Below are positions 8,239-17,266 of a DNA stretch of 64,000 nt, piece by piece. The first letter of the stretch is position 1; each line of letters starts with the position of its first letter. Origin of the DNA: Oscillibacter sp. ER4 (GTDB lineage Bacteria; Bacillota; Clostridia; Oscillospirales; Oscillospiraceae); NCBI RefSeq assembly GCF_000765235.1, contig NZ_JPJG01000034.1, forward strand, positions 16,200 to 80,199, given 5' to 3'. A program made the position numbers and the translations under genes. Under the pieces are notes generated by a model. The model saw only the letters and a list, made by a program, of their open reading frames with translations. It was not told where the DNA came from and made no database searches.

Positions 8239-9272
8239 TGTGCGGCCCCCTCTCTTGCTTTCATTTCTTTGCGCCGCAGCTGTCCGCAGCTGGCGTCAAT
8301 GTCGCCGCCCAGGCTGCGGCGGACCGTCGCCGTCAGGCCGTGGGACTCAAGGCGCTTCTGGAATGCCGCGACGCGCTTGCTCGGCTTGAACTCGCTCTCG
8401 ACCACGTCGTTGAGCGGGATGAGGTTCACGTGCCCCGGCATGCCGTGGATCTTTTCGGCCAGCAGGTCGGCCTGCCAGTCGTGGTCGTTCACGCCGTCGA
8501 TCATCGCGTATTCAAACGAGATGCGGCGGCCGGTCTTCTTAAAATAGCGGTGGCAAGCGGCGAACAGCTCCTCCACGTCGTAGGCGTTGTTCACGGGCAT
8601 GATGCGGCTGCGCGTCGTGCTGTCGGGCGCGTGGAGCGAAACAGACAGCGTGAGCTGCAAATTGTCCTCCGCGAGCGCGTCGATGCCCGGCACCACGCCG
8701 CAGGTGGAAAGCGAGATGTGCCGCATGCCGATGTTCATCCCGTCGGGATGGTTGATGAGCTCCAAAAAGCGCAGCACATTTTTCCGGTTGTCCATCGGCT
8801 CGCCGATGCCCATCAGGACGATGTTGGAAATTTCGCGTCCGGAGTCAAGCTGCGTGAAAAGCACCTGATCGAGCATTTCCGACGGTGTTAAGTCCCTCAC
8901 CTTGCCGGCCAGCGTGGACGCGCAGAATTTGCAGCCCATGCGGCAGCCGACCTGCGAGGAAATGCAGACCGTGTTGCCGTGGTGATAGGACATCAGCACC
9001 GTTTCGATGCAGTTGCCATCTTGCAGCTCCCAGAGGTATTTGATCGTCCCGTCGAGCTTTGACACCTGCTTGCGCGCGACCGTCGGCACGGTGATGTAGT
9101 ACTCCGCCCTGAGCTTTTCGTGCAGGGATTTGGGAATATTCATCATCTCGTCAAAATCGGTGATGCCACGGTGCAGCCAGGTGAAGACCTGCTTGCCGCG
9201 AAACGACGGCTCGCCCATTGCGCGCAGCGCCGCGGTAATTTCCTCCAATGTCATTGACTTTAAATCAGTCAT
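8235..9272 (-). CDS. rlmN: 23S rRNA (adenine2503-C2)-methyltransferase
   Basis: A radical-SAM enzyme that methylates C2 of A2503 in 23S rRNA and also some tRNAs, 345 residues. The Fe-S cluster cysteines are C110, C114 and C117 in CRMGCKFC. The SAM-binding 'GIGEP' motif follows, and 'SLHAPD' and a C-terminal 'GGDIDASCGQL' (with the mobile catalytic Cys) are present. It overlaps rsmB by 8 bases upstream and the phosphatase gene by 4 downstream. Confidence 0.97.
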   Translation of the reverse strand: MTDLKSMTLEEITAALRAMGEPSFRGKQVFTWLHRGITDFDEMMNIPKSLHEKLRAEYYITVPTVARKQVSKLDGTIKYLWELQDGNCIETVLMSYHHGNTVCISSQVGCRMGCKFCASTLAGKVRDLTPSEMLDQVLFTQLDSGREISNIVLMGIGEPMDNRKNVLRFLELINHPDGMNIGMRHISLSTCGVVPGIDALAEDNLQLTLSVSLHAPDSTTRSRIMPVNNAYDVEELFAACHRYFKKTGRRISFEYAMIDGVNDHDWQADLLAEKIHGMPGHVNLIPLNDVVESEFKPSKRVAAFQKRLESHGLTATVRRSLGGDIDASCGQLRRKEMKAREGAAQ

Positions 9273-10605
9273 GCGTCTTTCTCCTCATGCGGCTGAGATA
9301 GAACCCGTCCGTATTGTCGCGCTGCGGCCAGAGCGTCAAATGCCCCGGCGCGCTCACGCCGTTCGGCAGCGAAAAGGCTTCGTAAGTAAACTCGTCGTGT
9401 GCCTTCAAAAAGCCGTCCGTCACCTGCTCGTTCTCCTCGGGCAGGATCGTGCAAGTCGAGTAGACGAGAAGGCCGCCGTCTTTCACATAGCGCGCGCTGT
9501 TCTCTAAGATCGCGCGCTGGATCTCCGGCAGCGCGGAAAACTCCTGCGCATCCTTGTAGCGGATGTCCGGCTTTTTGCGGATGATGCCAAGGCCCGAGCA
9601 CGGCACATCGCAGATGACGACGTCAAAATGCCCCGCCCATTCCTCGCGGAACGCGCGGCCGTCGACGGCGGCGGTCTCGATGCACGTGATGCCGAGGCGC
9701 TGCGCGCCCTCGCGGATGCGCTTCAATTTGTTTTCATGTAGATCGCACGAGAGGATGCTCCCCTCGTTTTCCATCGCGAATGCCGCGGCGAAAGACTTGC
9801 CGCCCGGAGCGGCGCAGACGTCCAGCACCCTCTGCCCGCGCGCAAAGTCCGCGGCGCAGACGATCAGGTGTGCCGCCGCGTCCTGTACGGTGAAGCGGCC
9901 ATTGTAGAAGGCGCTGAGTGTCGTCAAATCACCCGTGCCGGAAAGCTCCAGGCATCCGGGCACCCACGGGTGCGGCGTGACGCAGACGCCCTCGCCGCGA
10001 AGCTCGTCGACGAGCGCTTTTTCATTCGTTTTGAGCGGGTTGACCTGTACGCTGATGGGCGAAGCCTCGTTGTCGATGCGAAGAAACGCTTCCGCTTCCT
10101 CGGTTCCCAAGAGCGACACGAGCTTTTTCACGAGCCACTGCGGGTGGCTGTAGGCGACACTCAATCGTGCGATATTCCCCTCCGGCAGCGGCGGGAGATT
10201 CGACTTATTCTGCGCGACCTTGCGCAGCACGGCGTTGACGAGCCCGCTCGCGGCGCTCCGTCCGTTCGTGCGGCAGAGCTCCACGGACTCGCTGACGGCG
10301 GCGTGGTCGGGCACCTTGTCCAAAAACAAGATCTGGTACGCACCGATGCGCAGAATGTCGGCAAGCGGCGGCTGCAAATGGTCGAGCTTCTGCGTACAGT
10401 AGGCGCTCAAATACCAGTTCAGCAGCAACTCGTTCTGCATCACGCCGTAGACGATGCGGCTGCAAAGCGCCGCGTCCTGAGCACTCAGTGCGCACTTGCC
10501 GAGCTGCGCCTTCAGCGCGGCGTCCGCCCACGCACCGTTGCGGCGGCAGGCGACCAGAACGGAGAGCGCGCATTCGCGCGCGTTCGCGGTATTTCCCTTA
10601 CGCAT
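9265..10605 (-). CDS. rsmB: 16S rRNA (cytosine967-C5)-methyltransferase
   Basis: A 446-residue RNA methyltransferase. An N-terminal NusB-like RNA-binding domain (about 1-140) is followed by a Rossmann SAM domain. SAM motif I is 'VCAAPGGKS'. Two conserved cysteines lie in 'CDVPCSGLG' and 'YSTCTI', the second normally being the catalytic one that attacks the cytosine. It sits between fmt and rlmN with overlaps on both sides, as in many Firmicutes. Confidence 0.96.
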   Translation of the reverse strand: MRKGNTANARECALSVLVACRRNGAWADAALKAQLGKCALSAQDAALCSRIVYGVMQNELLLNWYLSAYCTQKLDHLQPPLADILRIGAYQILFLDKVPDHAAVSESVELCRTNGRSAASGLVNAVLRKVAQNKSNLPPLPEGNIARLSVAYSHPQWLVKKLVSLLGTEEAEAFLRIDNEASPISVQVNPLKTNEKALVDELRGEGVCVTPHPWVPGCLELSGTGDLTTLSAFYNGRFTVQDAAAHLIVCAADFARGQRVLDVCAAPGGKSFAAAFAMENEGSILSCDLHENKLKRIREGAQRLGITCIETAAVDGRAFREEWAGHFDVVICDVPCSGLGIIRKKPDIRYKDAQEFSALPEIQRAILENSARYVKDGGLLVYSTCTILPEENEQVTDGFLKAHDEFTYEAFSLPNGVSAPGHLTLWPQRDNTDGFYLSRMRRKTHD

Positions 10606-11524
10606 CGAGGACCGTCCCCGCGGCGATGCGCTTGCCGTTCAGAAAAGCGTTCGCTGCCATGCGCTTGCCGCCGTCGGGCTGCAGCTCCGTGATGAGAATG
10701 CTTTTGCCGTTGCCGCAGGCGGCTTCGATGCCCTTTTTGCGCGCGCACAGCGTGCCGGGCGCGTCCTTCGTTTCGCCGAGCGGCACGGCACGGAAAATTT
10801 TCGTGTTCGCGCCGAGAATGCTCGCCGCGGCGCAGGGCCACGGGATCAGCGCGCGGATCTGGTCGATGATCTGCGTGCTGCTTCTCGTCCAATCGATGGG
10901 CGAAAGCTCGCGCGAGAGCATGGGCGCATACGTCGCCTGCGACTCGTCCTGCGGCACGCGCTGGGCCGTGCCGTTTTGAATCTCAACGATGGCCTCAGCA
11001 ATCGCATCCGCGCCGAGCACAGCGAGCTCTTTGAACAGGTCCTCCGCCGTCTCGTCGGGACGGATGGCCTGCTTTTTGACTAAGATCATATCGCCCGCGT
11101 CGCACTCTTTCGCCATGTGCATCACGGTCACGCCGGTCTCCTTTTCGCCGTCTAAGATGGCGCGGTTAATCGGCGCTGCGCCGCGGTACTTCGGCAGAAT
11201 GGACGCGTGTGCGTTGATGCAGCCATGCACCGGCACGGCAAGCATTTCCTCCGGTAGGATGCGACCATAGGCCGCGACGACCGCGAGCTCGGGCGCGAGG
11301 GTCTTGAAATCCTCAAGCGCCGTGCCGTCGCGCATCGTCACCGGCTGAAAAACAGGGATATTCTGCGACAAAGCATATTCCTTTACAGGGCTTGGAGTGA
11401 CTTTGTTTCGGTTGCGCGGCTTGTCCGGCTGCGTGAAAACGCCGCACACGTCGTGCCCGTCCGCGACCAGACGCTCTAAGATCGTGCGCGCAAAGTCGGG
11501 CGTGCCCATGAAGACGATCCTCAT
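10598..11524 (-). CDS. fmt: methionyl-tRNA formyltransferase
   Basis: Formylates initiator Met-tRNA with 10-formyl-THF. It has 308 residues, the typical length. The catalytic triad is visible as Asn104 and His106 in 'INAHASILPKYRGAAP' and an Asp near 142. The 'HASILPKYRGAAP' block is diagnostic of the formyltransferase fold, and the C-terminal tRNA-binding domain is present. It overlaps def (its functional partner) by 4 bases upstream and rsmB by 8 bases downstream. Confidence 0.97.
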   Translation of the reverse strand: MRIVFMGTPDFARTILERLVADGHDVCGVFTQPDKPRNRNKVTPSPVKEYALSQNIPVFQPVTMRDGTALEDFKTLAPELAVVAAYGRILPEEMLAVPVHGCINAHASILPKYRGAAPINRAILDGEKETGVTVMHMAKECDAGDMILVKKQAIRPDETAEDLFKELAVLGADAIAEAIVEIQNGTAQRVPQDESQATYAPMLSRELSPIDWTRSSTQIIDQIRALIPWPCAAASILGANTKIFRAVPLGETKDAPGTLCARKKGIEAACGNGKSILITELQPDGGKRMAANAFLNGKRIAAGTVLDA

Positions 11525-12024
11525 TCCTCGTCCAGCTCCTTTTCCTGCTCGCGGATATACTGCTCCAGCTCCTCGTCGGTGAGGACTTTGCAGTGCTCGG
11601 TGTAGAGGTGGCCGTCGAGATGCTCGATCTCGTGGCAGAAGCAGCGCGCGGTCAGCTCTTCGTCCTCAACTTCAAACTCCGTGCCGTAACGGTCCTGCGC
11701 GCGCACGCGCACGACCATCGGGCGCGTGACGATGCCGTACTTGCCCGGCACGCTCAGGCAGCCCTCGAGGCCCGTCTGCTCGCCCTCGGTCTTGATGATC
11801 TCGGGGTTGATGAGCTCGATGATCTCGCCCTGCTCATCCTCCACGATGCAGACGCGGCGCAGGATGCCGACCTGCGGGGCGGCGAGGCCGACGCCACCGG
11901 CCTCCTCCAGTGTGTCCGCCATGTCGTCGAGCAGCTCATGCAGCCGGTCGTTGAATTCCGTCACGGGGCGGCAGACCTTTGCAAGGCAGGGGTCGCCCAC
12001 TTCGTGGATCTTGCGAATAGCCAT
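11521..12024 (-). CDS. def: peptide deformylase
   Basis: Removes the N-formyl group from new proteins, 167 residues. All three signature motifs are present: GVGLAAPQVG (44-53), EGCLSVP (87-93, with the metal-binding Cys) and HEIEHLDGH (131-139, two metal-binding His and the catalytic Glu). It is followed by fmt with a 4-base overlap. A glutamate-rich C-terminal tail (about 150-167) is a minor extension. Confidence 0.97.
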   Translation of the reverse strand: MAIRKIHEVGDPCLAKVCRPVTEFNDRLHELLDDMADTLEEAGGVGLAAPQVGILRRVCIVEDEQGEIIELINPEIIKTEGEQTGLEGCLSVPGKYGIVTRPMVVRVRAQDRYGTEFEVEDEELTARCFCHEIEHLDGHLYTEHCKVLTDEELEQYIREQEKELDEE

Positions 12025-12042
12025 AATTTCATCCTCTTTTCT

Positions 12043-14511
12043 CTATTGTAAAGCATTGCAGTCGGCAAAAATGTCGAGACCGCGGTTTTCTTTTCTTGCG
12101 TAAAATGCCAGCAGATATTCGCTGACGGTGCGCCGCAGCACGCTGCCGCCCTTGCCGCACAGGTACACACAGTAGCGGTAACGGTTGTTGACCTTCACGA
12201 CCGGCGCGCCCGCGGGGCCGAGCACTTCGACCTCCAAGTCTTTCAGCGGCGGCTGAGAGCAGGCGTAGCGCAGCGCGTCGCACAGCGTGCGGGCGGCGGC
12301 AATGACGCGCAGCTCTTCAAGGCCGGAGACCGTCAGCGTGAACAGGTCGGCAAACGGCGGATAGCGCCGCAGCGAGCGCATGCGCAGCTCGTTTTGGTAA
12401 AACGTCTCATAATCCTGCTTCGCCGCGGCCTGAATGACCTCGTTTTCGGGGTGGTAGGTCTGGATGACCGCGCGGCCCGGACGCTCGCCGCGTCCGGCCC
12501 TGCCGACGACCTGCGCCAGCAGGCTGTACGTCCGCTCGGCGGCGTGGTAGTTCTGCGCGTAGAGCGAAAGGTCCGCGTCCAGCACGCCCACGAGCGTCAC
12601 GTTTTCAAAATCCAGCCCCTTGGCGACCATCTGCGTGCCAAGAAGGATGGGGATATTCTTTTCTTCAAATTCGCGCAGCAGCGCTTCATGTCCGCGTGAC
12701 GCGCCGACGGTGTCGGCGTCCATGCGCAGCACTTTAGCCTTTGGGAACAGGTCAAAAAGCTCCTGCTCGACCTTCTGCGTGCCGGAGCCGACGCGCTTCA
12801 TCAGTCCCCCGCACTCGCTGCACCTGTCCACCACGGCTTCAGAGTGCCCGCAGTAATGGCACATCAGCCGTTCGTTGGCGGAATGGTACGTCATCGGCAC
12901 GCTGCACCGCGGGCACTGCGGCACGTAGCCGCACTCGCCGCACAGCAGCATCCGCGCGCTGCCGCGCCGGTTGAGAAACAGAATGCTCTGCTCGCCGCGT
13001 TCGATATTTTTTTCAAGCTCTGCGCGCAGCGCATGACCGATCGAGGTCTCGTTCCCCTGCCGCAGCTCGTCCTTCATGTCAGCAATCAGCACCTTGGGCA
13101 GCGGCAGATCGTTGAACCGCTTATGAAGGGAAAAGACTTGATAGCGTCCGTTTTTGGCGGCGTATGCCGTTTCAATTGTCGGCGTCGCCGAGCCGAGCAG
13201 CAGCAGCGCGTCATTCTGCGCGCAGCGGAACTGCGCGACGTCGCGCGCGTGGTAGCGCGGCGGATTTTCGGACTGATAACTCGTCTCCTGCTCTTCATCC
13301 AAAATGATGAGCCCGAGGTTTTGCAGCGGTGCGAACACTGCGCTGCGCGTGCCCAGCACGACGCGCACCTCACCGCGGCGGATGCGCTTCCATTGGTCGT
13401 AGCGCTCGGTGAGCGGCAGCGCGCTGTGCAGCATCGCGACGTCGCTGCCGAACTGCGCCGTAAAGCGGCGCAGCATTTGCGGCGTCAGCGCGATCTCCGG
13501 CACGAGCAGCATGGCGGTCTTGCCGCGCGTGAGAGCTTCTTCGATGAGCCTGATATAGACCTGCGTTTTGCCGCTGGCGGTCACGCCATGCAGCAGCGCG
13601 GCACTGCCGCCCTCGAGGCCCAGGAGCGCACAGAGACCGTCGAAAGCGGCCTGCTGTTCGCCGTTGAGCACAATGTCCTCGCGCGCGGGCGCATTATCAT
13701 AGCGGCTGACGCGCAGCACCTCGCGCTCGGAAAATTCGACAAGTCCGGCCTTCTTGAGGCCGCGCAGCGTTTGCATCGTCGCGCCGGTGTAGTAGCTGAT
13801 CTCGCTGCTGGATAGGCACCCCTCGCGGCTGAGAAGCTCTACGACCGCATAGCGCACGGGCGCGCTGCGGCGCTTGGGCTCGACCGCGGCGAGCGCGTCC
13901 TCCGCGCTGACGCAGAGCGACACCATGCGCACGGACTTATCCTGCAAGCGCTGACGCAGCTTCGTCTCGCGCACGGCGAGGCCGCAGGCCTCGAGCGAGT
14001 GGAGCGCCTTTGCCGTCTTTTCGCCGCCGAGCTCATCGAGCGCGGTGCGCTCGATCTCCTTCGCGCTGAGCATCGCGCGCAGCAGCGTTTCCTCGAGCGA
14101 ATCCGGCGCGACGGACGAGAGCGCGTCCTCCGCGCCGATCTCCGCGTTTATGTGCCACAGCTCGCGGTATTGGAGCCACACGCCGCCGGGGAGGATCGTC
14201 TTGATCGCGTCGTAATACGTGCAGAAATAACGCGCCTTCATCCACCGCACAAGGCGGATGTCCTTTGCATCCAGCAGCGGCGCATCGTCGAGCACCGCGT
14301 CGATGGGCTTGAGCGGCGACGTCGCCACCTCGCGCCCGACTTCGAGCAAAAAGCCCTCCACGCGCCGATTTCCGCGCCCAAAGGGGATCGTCACGCGCTT
14401 GCCGGCCTCGGCGCTGCCGATGAGCTCGTCCGGCACAAGGTAGGTGTAGAGCCGGTCGGCGGCATAAGGAACAGAAGAGACTGCGACGCGAGCAAGCATT
14501 TTCTCTGTCAT
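12043..14511 (-). CDS. priA: primosomal protein N' (replication restart helicase)
   Basis: An 822-residue superfamily 2 helicase that reloads the replisome at stalled forks. An N-terminal DNA-binding domain (about 1-210) is followed by Walker A 'GVTASGKT' and a DEEQ Walker B. Eight cysteines form the two zinc sites of the primosome module ('CGECGYVPQCPRC' and 'CHYCGH...CSECG'). The C-terminal helicase domain has 'GTQMVAKGLDF' and 'QVVGRAGRG'. It lies between rpoZ and def. The coaBC gene usually found between rpoZ and priA in Bacillus is absent here. Confidence 0.97.
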   Translation of the reverse strand: MTEKMLARVAVSSVPYAADRLYTYLVPDELIGSAEAGKRVTIPFGRGNRRVEGFLLEVGREVATSPLKPIDAVLDDAPLLDAKDIRLVRWMKARYFCTYYDAIKTILPGGVWLQYRELWHINAEIGAEDALSSVAPDSLEETLLRAMLSAKEIERTALDELGGEKTAKALHSLEACGLAVRETKLRQRLQDKSVRMVSLCVSAEDALAAVEPKRRSAPVRYAVVELLSREGCLSSSEISYYTGATMQTLRGLKKAGLVEFSEREVLRVSRYDNAPAREDIVLNGEQQAAFDGLCALLGLEGGSAALLHGVTASGKTQVYIRLIEEALTRGKTAMLLVPEIALTPQMLRRFTAQFGSDVAMLHSALPLTERYDQWKRIRRGEVRVVLGTRSAVFAPLQNLGLIILDEEQETSYQSENPPRYHARDVAQFRCAQNDALLLLGSATPTIETAYAAKNGRYQVFSLHKRFNDLPLPKVLIADMKDELRQGNETSIGHALRAELEKNIERGEQSILFLNRRGSARMLLCGECGYVPQCPRCSVPMTYHSANERLMCHYCGHSEAVVDRCSECGGLMKRVGSGTQKVEQELFDLFPKAKVLRMDADTVGASRGHEALLREFEEKNIPILLGTQMVAKGLDFENVTLVGVLDADLSLYAQNYHAAERTYSLLAQVVGRAGRGERPGRAVIQTYHPENEVIQAAAKQDYETFYQNELRMRSLRRYPPFADLFTLTVSGLEELRVIAAARTLCDALRYACSQPPLKDLEVEVLGPAGAPVVKVNNRYRYCVYLCGKGGSVLRRTVSEYLLAFYARKENRGLDIFADCNALQ

Positions 14512-14540
14512 ACAGTCTCCCCCTTTGCGTTATTCAAGAC

Positions 14541-14753
14541 TTATTTTGCGATGTGCGTGTCGATATTCTCTGCGGTGAGCTTACCGGCAGCGACCTCGTT
14601 GATGGCCGTGGTGACCGGCTTTTCGCAGAGGGGATAACCCTCTTCGTCGGCCTGCTCGGCGATCTGGCGGGCGCGGCGCGCGACCACGTTGACGAGCAGA
14701 TAACGGTTCTCAACGTACTTGTTGAGCAGACTCATAGCGGGATAAAGCATCAT
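14541..14753 (-). CDS. rpoZ: DNA-directed RNA polymerase omega subunit
   Basis: A 70-residue small RNA polymerase subunit that helps beta' fold and assemble. The conserved core 'NRYLLVNVVARRARQIAE' is the family's motif, and 'KPVTTAINEVAAGKL' follows. An AGAAGGAAG site supports the start at 14753. It lies directly after gmk, as in most Firmicutes. Confidence 0.93.
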   Translation of the reverse strand: MMLYPAMSLLNKYVENRYLLVNVVARRARQIAEQADEEGYPLCEKPVTTAINEVAAGKLTAENIDTHIAK

Positions 14754-14795
14754 AATAGTTTACTTCCTTCTGCCTTTTTCGGCTGATTTTTGAAC

Positions 14796-15389
14796 TTATT
14801 CAGACAAAATGGCCATGCGCTCGGCGGGCTTGCAGTGCTCGGCGAGCATGATGGCGTTGATCTCGCGCACAGCGCGTTCCACCGTGTCGTTGATGACGAA
14901 ATAATCATAGGTATTAGCGGTCTGAAGCTCGACCTTTGCGCGCACGAGGCGTTTTTGCACCTTTTCGGGACTGTCGGTGCCGCGGCTCGTCAGGCGCTCC
15001 TCGAGAGCCTGCCACGAGGGCGGCGCGATGAAGATGCGAACGACATCGGGCCGCTTATGCACGACCTGCAAGGCACCCTGTACCTCGATATCGAGGACGA
15101 CGTCCTTCCCCTGCTCCATGGCCTCGTCGACAAACTTTTTCGGCGTGCCGTAGAAGTTGCCGACATACTCGGCATACTCCAAAAAGGCGTCCTCCGAGAT
15201 CATTTTGCGGAACTCGTCGACGTCGGTAAAGTGATAGTGGACGCCGTTTATCTCGCCGGGACGCGGCGGGCGCGTCGTGGCGGAAACGGAGAAACAAAGA
15301 TCGTCGCGATCCTGAAATAACTCCTTGAGCACCGTGCTCTTGCCCACTCCGGATGGGCCGGAGATGATGAATGTTTTCCCCTTGTACAT
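14796..15389 (-). CDS. gmk: guanylate kinase
   Basis: Phosphorylates GMP to GDP, 197 residues. The P-loop GPSGVGKS is at residues 11-18. 'TTRPPRPGEINGVHYHF' binds GMP and is followed by the lid region. It sits in the standard yicC-remA-gmk-rpoZ order, 6 bases after remA. Confidence 0.97.
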   Translation of the reverse strand: MYKGKTFIISGPSGVGKSTVLKELFQDRDDLCFSVSATTRPPRPGEINGVHYHFTDVDEFRKMISEDAFLEYAEYVGNFYGTPKKFVDEAMEQGKDVVLDIEVQGALQVVHKRPDVVRIFIAPPSWQALEERLTSRGTDSPEKVQKRLVRAKVELQTANTYDYFVINDTVERAVREINAIMLAEHCKPAERMAILSE

Positions 15390-15395
15390 GATTTT

Positions 15396-15656
15396 CTATG
15401 CTTCCTCCTCCATGGCGAGCGTTTCCACGCCCAGCCTTGCGATCAGCTTGTCAGCGGCGATGGCCGAGAGCACCACATGGTCGCTGTCCATGATGAACAC
15501 CGACGCGGTCTTGCGGCCGTAGGTCGCGTCGATCAGCATGCCGCGCTCGCGCGACTCCTGAATGAGGCGCTTGATCGGCGCGCTGTCAGGGCTGACGACG
15601 GCGATCAGACGCTCGGCGGACACCATGTTGCCAAATCCGATATTCAGCAGCTTCAT
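15396..15656 (-). CDS. remA: RemA-family DNA-binding regulator (DUF370)
   Basis: An 86-residue protein of the RemA/DUF370 family. In Bacillus subtilis RemA is a ring-forming DNA-binding activator of matrix and osmoprotection genes. The N-terminus '[30 protein letters not shown]' region is strongly conserved. It lies between yicC and gmk, the same place as in Bacillus. The function in this organism is inferred from the family. Confidence 0.92.
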   Translation of the reverse strand: MKLLNIGFGNMVSAERLIAVVSPDSAPIKRLIQESRERGMLIDATYGRKTASVFIMDSDHVVLSAIAADKLIARLGVETLAMEEEA

Positions 15657-15668
15657 TTGCTTCGCCCC

Positions 15669-16556
15669 TTACTCGATGTTCTGCACCTGCTCGCGGATCT
15701 TTTCGACCTCCGCCTTGAGCGCGACCACATCGCGCGCGATGGCGACGTCGTTGCACTTCGAGCCGATGGTGTTGCTCTCGCGGTTGACCTCCTGAATAAG
15801 AAAGTCCATCTTGCGGCCCATGGGTTCGTCGGAGAGCAGCATGTCGCGCAGCTGCGACACATGCGAGCGCAGACGCACGGTCTCCTCGTCCACGGCGATC
15901 TTGTCGGCGTAGATGGCGGCCTCGGTCAGAATGCGAGACTCGTCGATCGTCGTGCTCTGCAGGACCTCCTGCATGCGCGCGGTCAGCTTTTCGCGGTACT
16001 CGCGCACCGTTTCGGGCGAGCGCTCCTCGACCTTGCCGGTGAGCGTCTCGATGGTCATGAGGCGGCCGCCGATGTCCTCGGCCAGCTTTTTCCCCTCCGT
16101 CGCACGCATCTGGTTATAGGACGCGAGCGCTTCGTCGAGCACCTCGCAGATGTCCGCGCCGACGGACTCCAGGTCCTCCTCCGCCTTCGTGACGGTCAGC
16201 ACGTCCGGAATGCGGGCGAGATCCGCCGCGTAGGACTGCTTTTGAAGGTAATTCCCGTCGTCGATCTCATAGAGCTTGCGCAGCGCCTCTAAATAGCTGC
16301 GGGCCAGACTCTCGTTGACCACGACGACCTCTTCATCCGCGCCGGTCGAGTCGATGGTGACGAACACATCGACCTTGCCGCGCGAGATGGCCTTCTGCAC
16401 GCGCCCCTTGATGGCGTCCTCTGCGAAGATGTAGGCGCGCGGCAGCTTCACCGTGCAGTCAAGATAGCGGTTGTTGACAGAGCGCACCTCGACGGTGATA
16501 TCGCGATTGGAGAGCGTTTTTTTGGCTCTTCCATAGCCAGTCATACTTTTGACCAC
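15669..16556 (-). CDS. yicC: YicC-family endoribonuclease-like protein
   Basis: A 295-residue member of the YicC/YloC family (YicC_N plus DUF1732). Members have been shown to be endoribonucleases in Bacillus and E. coli. The N-terminus 'MTGYGRA' and 'VRSVNNRYLD' and the C-terminal 'QEVNRESNTIGSKCND' are the family's two strongest motifs. The start is a GTG at 16556 placed after GGAGGAGA. A weaker ATG lies four codons in. It heads the operon that runs down to rsgA. Confidence 0.93.
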   Translation of the reverse strand: MVKSMTGYGRAKKTLSNRDITVEVRSVNNRYLDCTVKLPRAYIFAEDAIKGRVQKAISRGKVDVFVTIDSTGADEEVVVVNESLARSYLEALRKLYEIDDGNYLQKQSYAADLARIPDVLTVTKAEEDLESVGADICEVLDEALASYNQMRATEGKKLAEDIGGRLMTIETLTGKVEERSPETVREYREKLTARMQEVLQSTTIDESRILTEAAIYADKIAVDEETVRLRSHVSQLRDMLLSDEPMGRKMDFLIQEVNRESNTIGSKCNDVAIARDVVALKAEVEKIREQVQNIE

Positions 16557-16618
16557 GATTCTTCTCCTCCATGATATAGTAAAAACACAAAACTGAAAAG
16601 TACAGGATTAAACAAAAA

Positions 16619-17266
16619 TCAGTAGTAAATGCAGGGCAGAAAATAGCATCCGCCGCCGCTAAAGAGCGTGCAGCACGACCATGCCGCGCAGCAGCGCAGA
16701 CACGCGCTGTCATCAAAATTGGCCGTGTGGACCGAGCGGAAGCCGTTGGGCCGGTAGCCCGCCCCCGTCAGCGCAGAGAGCGCGTTCTGATACTCTGGAT
16801 TGTTCGGGTCCATCTGCACGGCGGTCTCCATATAGCGCTTGGCCTCGTCCATCCAGCCGCGCCGCGAGCAGACCACGCCCATCAGGAAGTTCCACTCCGC
16901 GTTATGGTCGCTCACGCCGCTTAAGAGACGCTCAGCGAGCGAGATATCGCCGCGGTTGATCGCCATGCGCACCTGATCGAGCGAGCCCGCTCCATAGGCG
17001 CCGCCGTAAGCGGAGTTGCCATAGCTATTCCCGCTGCCGTAGCCGTAGGAGTGGCTCTGCGAGGCGGCAGAAGACGCCTTGCGCTGCTTCTGAATCTGGT
17101 CATAGGCCTCGTTGATCTCTTTCATTTTTTCCTGCGCGAGATCGGCCAGCGGGTTATCGTGGTAATTGTCCGGGTGGTATTTGCGGGCAAGGTCGCGGTA
17201 AGCGCGCTTGACCTCCTCGTCAGTCGCCGTCGGCGGGATATTTAGGATCTGATAGGGGTCATTCAT
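16619..17266 (-). CDS. J-domain protein with TPR region and Cys-rich tail
   Basis: A 215-residue protein. The J domain covers about 1-65, with the Hsp70-activating HPD motif in 'KYHPDN'. A Gly/Tyr/Ser-rich linker (about 88-115) leads to a TPR-like helical region (about 117-175). The last 30 residues hold seven cysteines (DSACLRCCAAW and later) plus aromatic residues, unusual for a J protein. It starts within the stop of the DUF5685 gene (ATGA overlap), downstream of cdaA-cdaR. It is a co-chaperone by family; its client is unknown. Confidence 0.85.
   Translation of the reverse strand: MNDPYQILNIPPTATDEEVKRAYRDLARKYHPDNYHDNPLADLAQEKMKEINEAYDQIQKQRKASSAASQSHSYGYGSGNSYGNSAYGGAYGAGSLDQVRMAINRGDISLAERLLSGVSDHNAEWNFLMGVVCSRRGWMDEAKRYMETAVQMDPNNPEYQNALSALTGAGYRPNGFRSVHTANFDDSACLRCCAAWSCCTLFSGGGCYFLPCIYY

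Noticed and set aside
12844..13815. 323-codon open frame on the plus strand opposite priA
   Set aside because: Antisense shadow without start signals or motifs.
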